Source of the DNA: Labilibacter sediminis
GTDB taxonomy: Bacteria > Bacteroidota > Bacteroidia > Bacteroidales > Marinilabiliaceae
Direction of reading: 5' to 3'
Assembly: GCF_005877885.1 (NCBI RefSeq)
Contig: NZ_VCHY01000006.1
Location: 186,001-250,000 of the forward strand
Length of the DNA stretch: 64,000 nucleotides
A model generated the notes under the pieces. The model had not been told where the DNA came from, did not search any database, and saw nothing but the letters and a program-made list of their open reading frames with translations. Below, piece by piece: positions 62,685 through 64,000 of this stretch. Position numbers and translations under genes: made by a program. Numbering within the stretch: position 1 is the stretch's first letter; each line of letters starts with the position of its first letter.

Positions 62685-64000
62685 ATGGATAATCTGGTCA
62701 TTTTATTTGTTATAGTACCTCTGGGAAGTGCATTTTTGATTCCTATTATCGGAAAATTTATACCACATTTCCAGAAAGCACTTTCATTGCTTGCTTTATT
62801 ATTTCTTTGTACCCTTATCCTGAACTATCTATTTACCGGAAATTCACAATGTATTATTTATAAAGTAGCCGGATGGGAGGCAGTGGAAAATGTTCCCATA
62901 GGAATTTATCTGGTTCTCGACGGATTAAGCGCATTTCTGTTGTTGATTATTAACTCCATTGGTTTCTTAGTAGTTTTTTACTCTTTCTCTTATATGAGAA
63001 AATACACCGCCGAAAATTATTTCTATACCTTATTGTGTTTAATGATTGCCGGGATGAATGGTGTAGTGTTGACCGGAGATTTGTTTAATCTTTATGTTTT
63101 TCTTGAAATAGCAGTGATTGCATCTTATGCATTAGTTGCATTCGGAATAGAGAAAGACGAGTTGGAAGCCTCGTTTAAATATCAGGTTTTAGGTGGGATT
63201 GCTTCGTTATTAATCCTCTTAGGTATTTCTTTACTTTACTGGCAAACCAAAACTTTAAACATGGCAGATATTTCCCATGTAATTTCAACTCAAGCTGATA
63301 GCAAAACAACTTTATTTATTCAAATCATTTTAATCACCGGATTCGGAATTAAGGGGGCAATGATTCCTTTTCATGCCTGGCTTCCGGATGCACATTCGTC
63401 AGCTCCATCCCCTATCTCTTCAATGCTTTCCGGCGTACTTATTAAAGCTATTGGTATATATGCCATCATCAGGTTATTTTATAATATGTTCGCCATTACC
63501 TACGAAATAGCATTGATAATTACCGTTATTGGAACCCTCTCGATGGTTATAGGAGGGTTACTGGCCATAGGTCAATGGGATCTTAAACGTTTACTTGCTT
63601 ATAGCAGCATCAGCCAGATGGGATATGTAGTAATAGGAATTGGAATGGGTATGCTTATTTTAATCAGCAATGGAGATAAAATGGTTGCATCTATGGCTGT
63701 AGCCGGTGGATTATTCCACCTGATAAATCATGCTGTTTTTAAAGGACTCTTGTTTTTAAATGCCGGGGCTATTGAATATGCAACAGGTACAAGAGATTTA
63801 AAGCAAATGGGGGGATTAGCCAAAGATATGCCTGTAACTTCATCAACGTCTATGAGTGCTTCAATGGCTATTTCCGGAATACCTCCATTTAATGGTTTTT
63901 TTAGCAAGCTGCTTATTATTATAGCTGCAATAAAGGGACAATATTATCTTCTTGCAGCATTGGCTGTACTAGTAAGCATCATTACCCTCGCTTATTTTTT
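62685..64000 (+). CDS. MbhH/MnhD/NuoM-like antiporter subunit (C-terminus outside window)
   Basis: The first 438 codons of a membrane protein that runs off the right edge, starting at the ATG at 62685. It has many helices and the family motifs LTGDLFNLYVFLEI, a conserved Lys in GFGIKGAMIPFHAWLPDAHSSAPSP (in pieces), and KRLLAYSSISQMGYV. It is a second ion-translocating subunit of the hydrogenase, distinct from the one at 59470. MnhE/F/G-like genes may follow beyond the window. Confidence 0.93.
   Translation, partial: MDNLVILFVIVPLGSAFLIPIIGKFIPHFQKALSLLALLFLCTLILNYLFTGNSQCIIYKVAGWEAVENVPIGIYLVLDGLSAFLLLIINSIGFLVVFYSFSYMRKYTAENYFYTLLCLMIAGMNGVVLTGDLFNLYVFLEIAVIASYALVAFGIEKDELEASFKYQVLGGIASLLILLGISLLYWQTKTLNMADISHVISTQADSKTTLFIQIILITGFGIKGAMIPFHAWLPDAHSSAPSPISSMLSGVLIKAIGIYAIIRLFYNMFAITYEIALIITVIGTLSMVIGGLLAIGQWDLKRLLAYSSISQMGYVVIGIGMGMLILISNGDKMVASMAVAGGLFHLINHAVFKGLLFLNAGAIEYATGTRDLKQMGGLAKDMPVTSSTSMSASMAISGIPPFNGFFSKLLIIIAAIKGQYYLLAALAVLVSIITLAYF

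Overview
The window reads as an AT-rich chromosome segment of an anaerobic or facultatively anaerobic Bacteroidota, probably a marine Bacteroidales/Marinilabiliales-type fermenter. The evidence is a PorT homologue (type IX secretion), a TamL-type lipoprotein, several Bacteroidota promoters of the TTTG-N19-TAnnTTTG type, scarce Shine-Dalgarno sequences, and a very large hydrogenase island. The genus cannot be fixed from the sequence.

Region 1 (1-15.8 kb) is ordinary housekeeping: a partial short-chain dehydrogenase, a small-type PurL, a TlpA-like thioredoxin, UbiE/MenG with PorT, a FAD dehydrogenase, a SpoU rRNA methyltransferase with TamL, class II aldolase, an NSS-family symporter, a helix-hairpin-helix protein, and rpsU-xer-hpf. 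Region 2 (15.8-29.1 kb) is the classic cluster tRNA-Tyr/Gly/Thr-tuf-tRNA-Trp-secE-nusG-rplKAJL-rpoBC, with clear terminators after tuf, rplL and rpoC. Region 3 (29.1-31.4 kb) holds a DUF3467 protein, a NamZ-like lipoprotein and an AlbA_2-domain protein.

Region 4 (31.6-47.5 kb) is an [FeFe]-hydrogenase super-locus. A first trimeric set (HydC-HydB-HydA) sits behind a CRP/FNR-like palindrome and ends in a strong terminator. A signalling block follows: a [2Fe-2S] protein, a degenerate H-cluster protein with a PAS domain, a SpoIIE phosphatase, a DRTGG protein, an RsbW-like ATPase, a second degenerate H-cluster protein, a second DRTGG protein, a PHP phosphoesterase and a GHKL ATPase. A second, canonical hydrogenase set follows (HndB-like, HydB, HydA, HydC). 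Four proteins with an H-cluster-type domain therefore lie within 16 kb.

Region 5 (47.5-53.4 kb, minus strand) is a complete hypF-C-D-E-A-B set for [NiFe] active-site assembly. Region 6 (53.5 kb to the end) is a divergently transcribed group-4-type membrane [NiFe] hydrogenase. It combines sulfhydrogenase-like beta and gamma subunits, a polyferredoxin, the NuoH/B/C/D-like core, and Mrp/Mbh-type antiporter subunits (NuoL-like, MbhD/E fusion, MbhF, MbhG, MbhH cut by the window edge). A hairpin-rich repeat interrupts the operon at about 57.1-57.35 kb.

Inferred physiology: the two soluble [FeFe] enzymes exchange electrons among H2, NAD(P)H and perhaps ferredoxin. The membrane [NiFe] enzyme couples H2 and ferredoxin or NAD(P)H chemistry to ion translocation. 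The signalling block probably senses H2 or redox state and adjusts expression or activity by protein phosphorylation. The HydE/F/G maturases and a HycI-type endopeptidase are not in the window.
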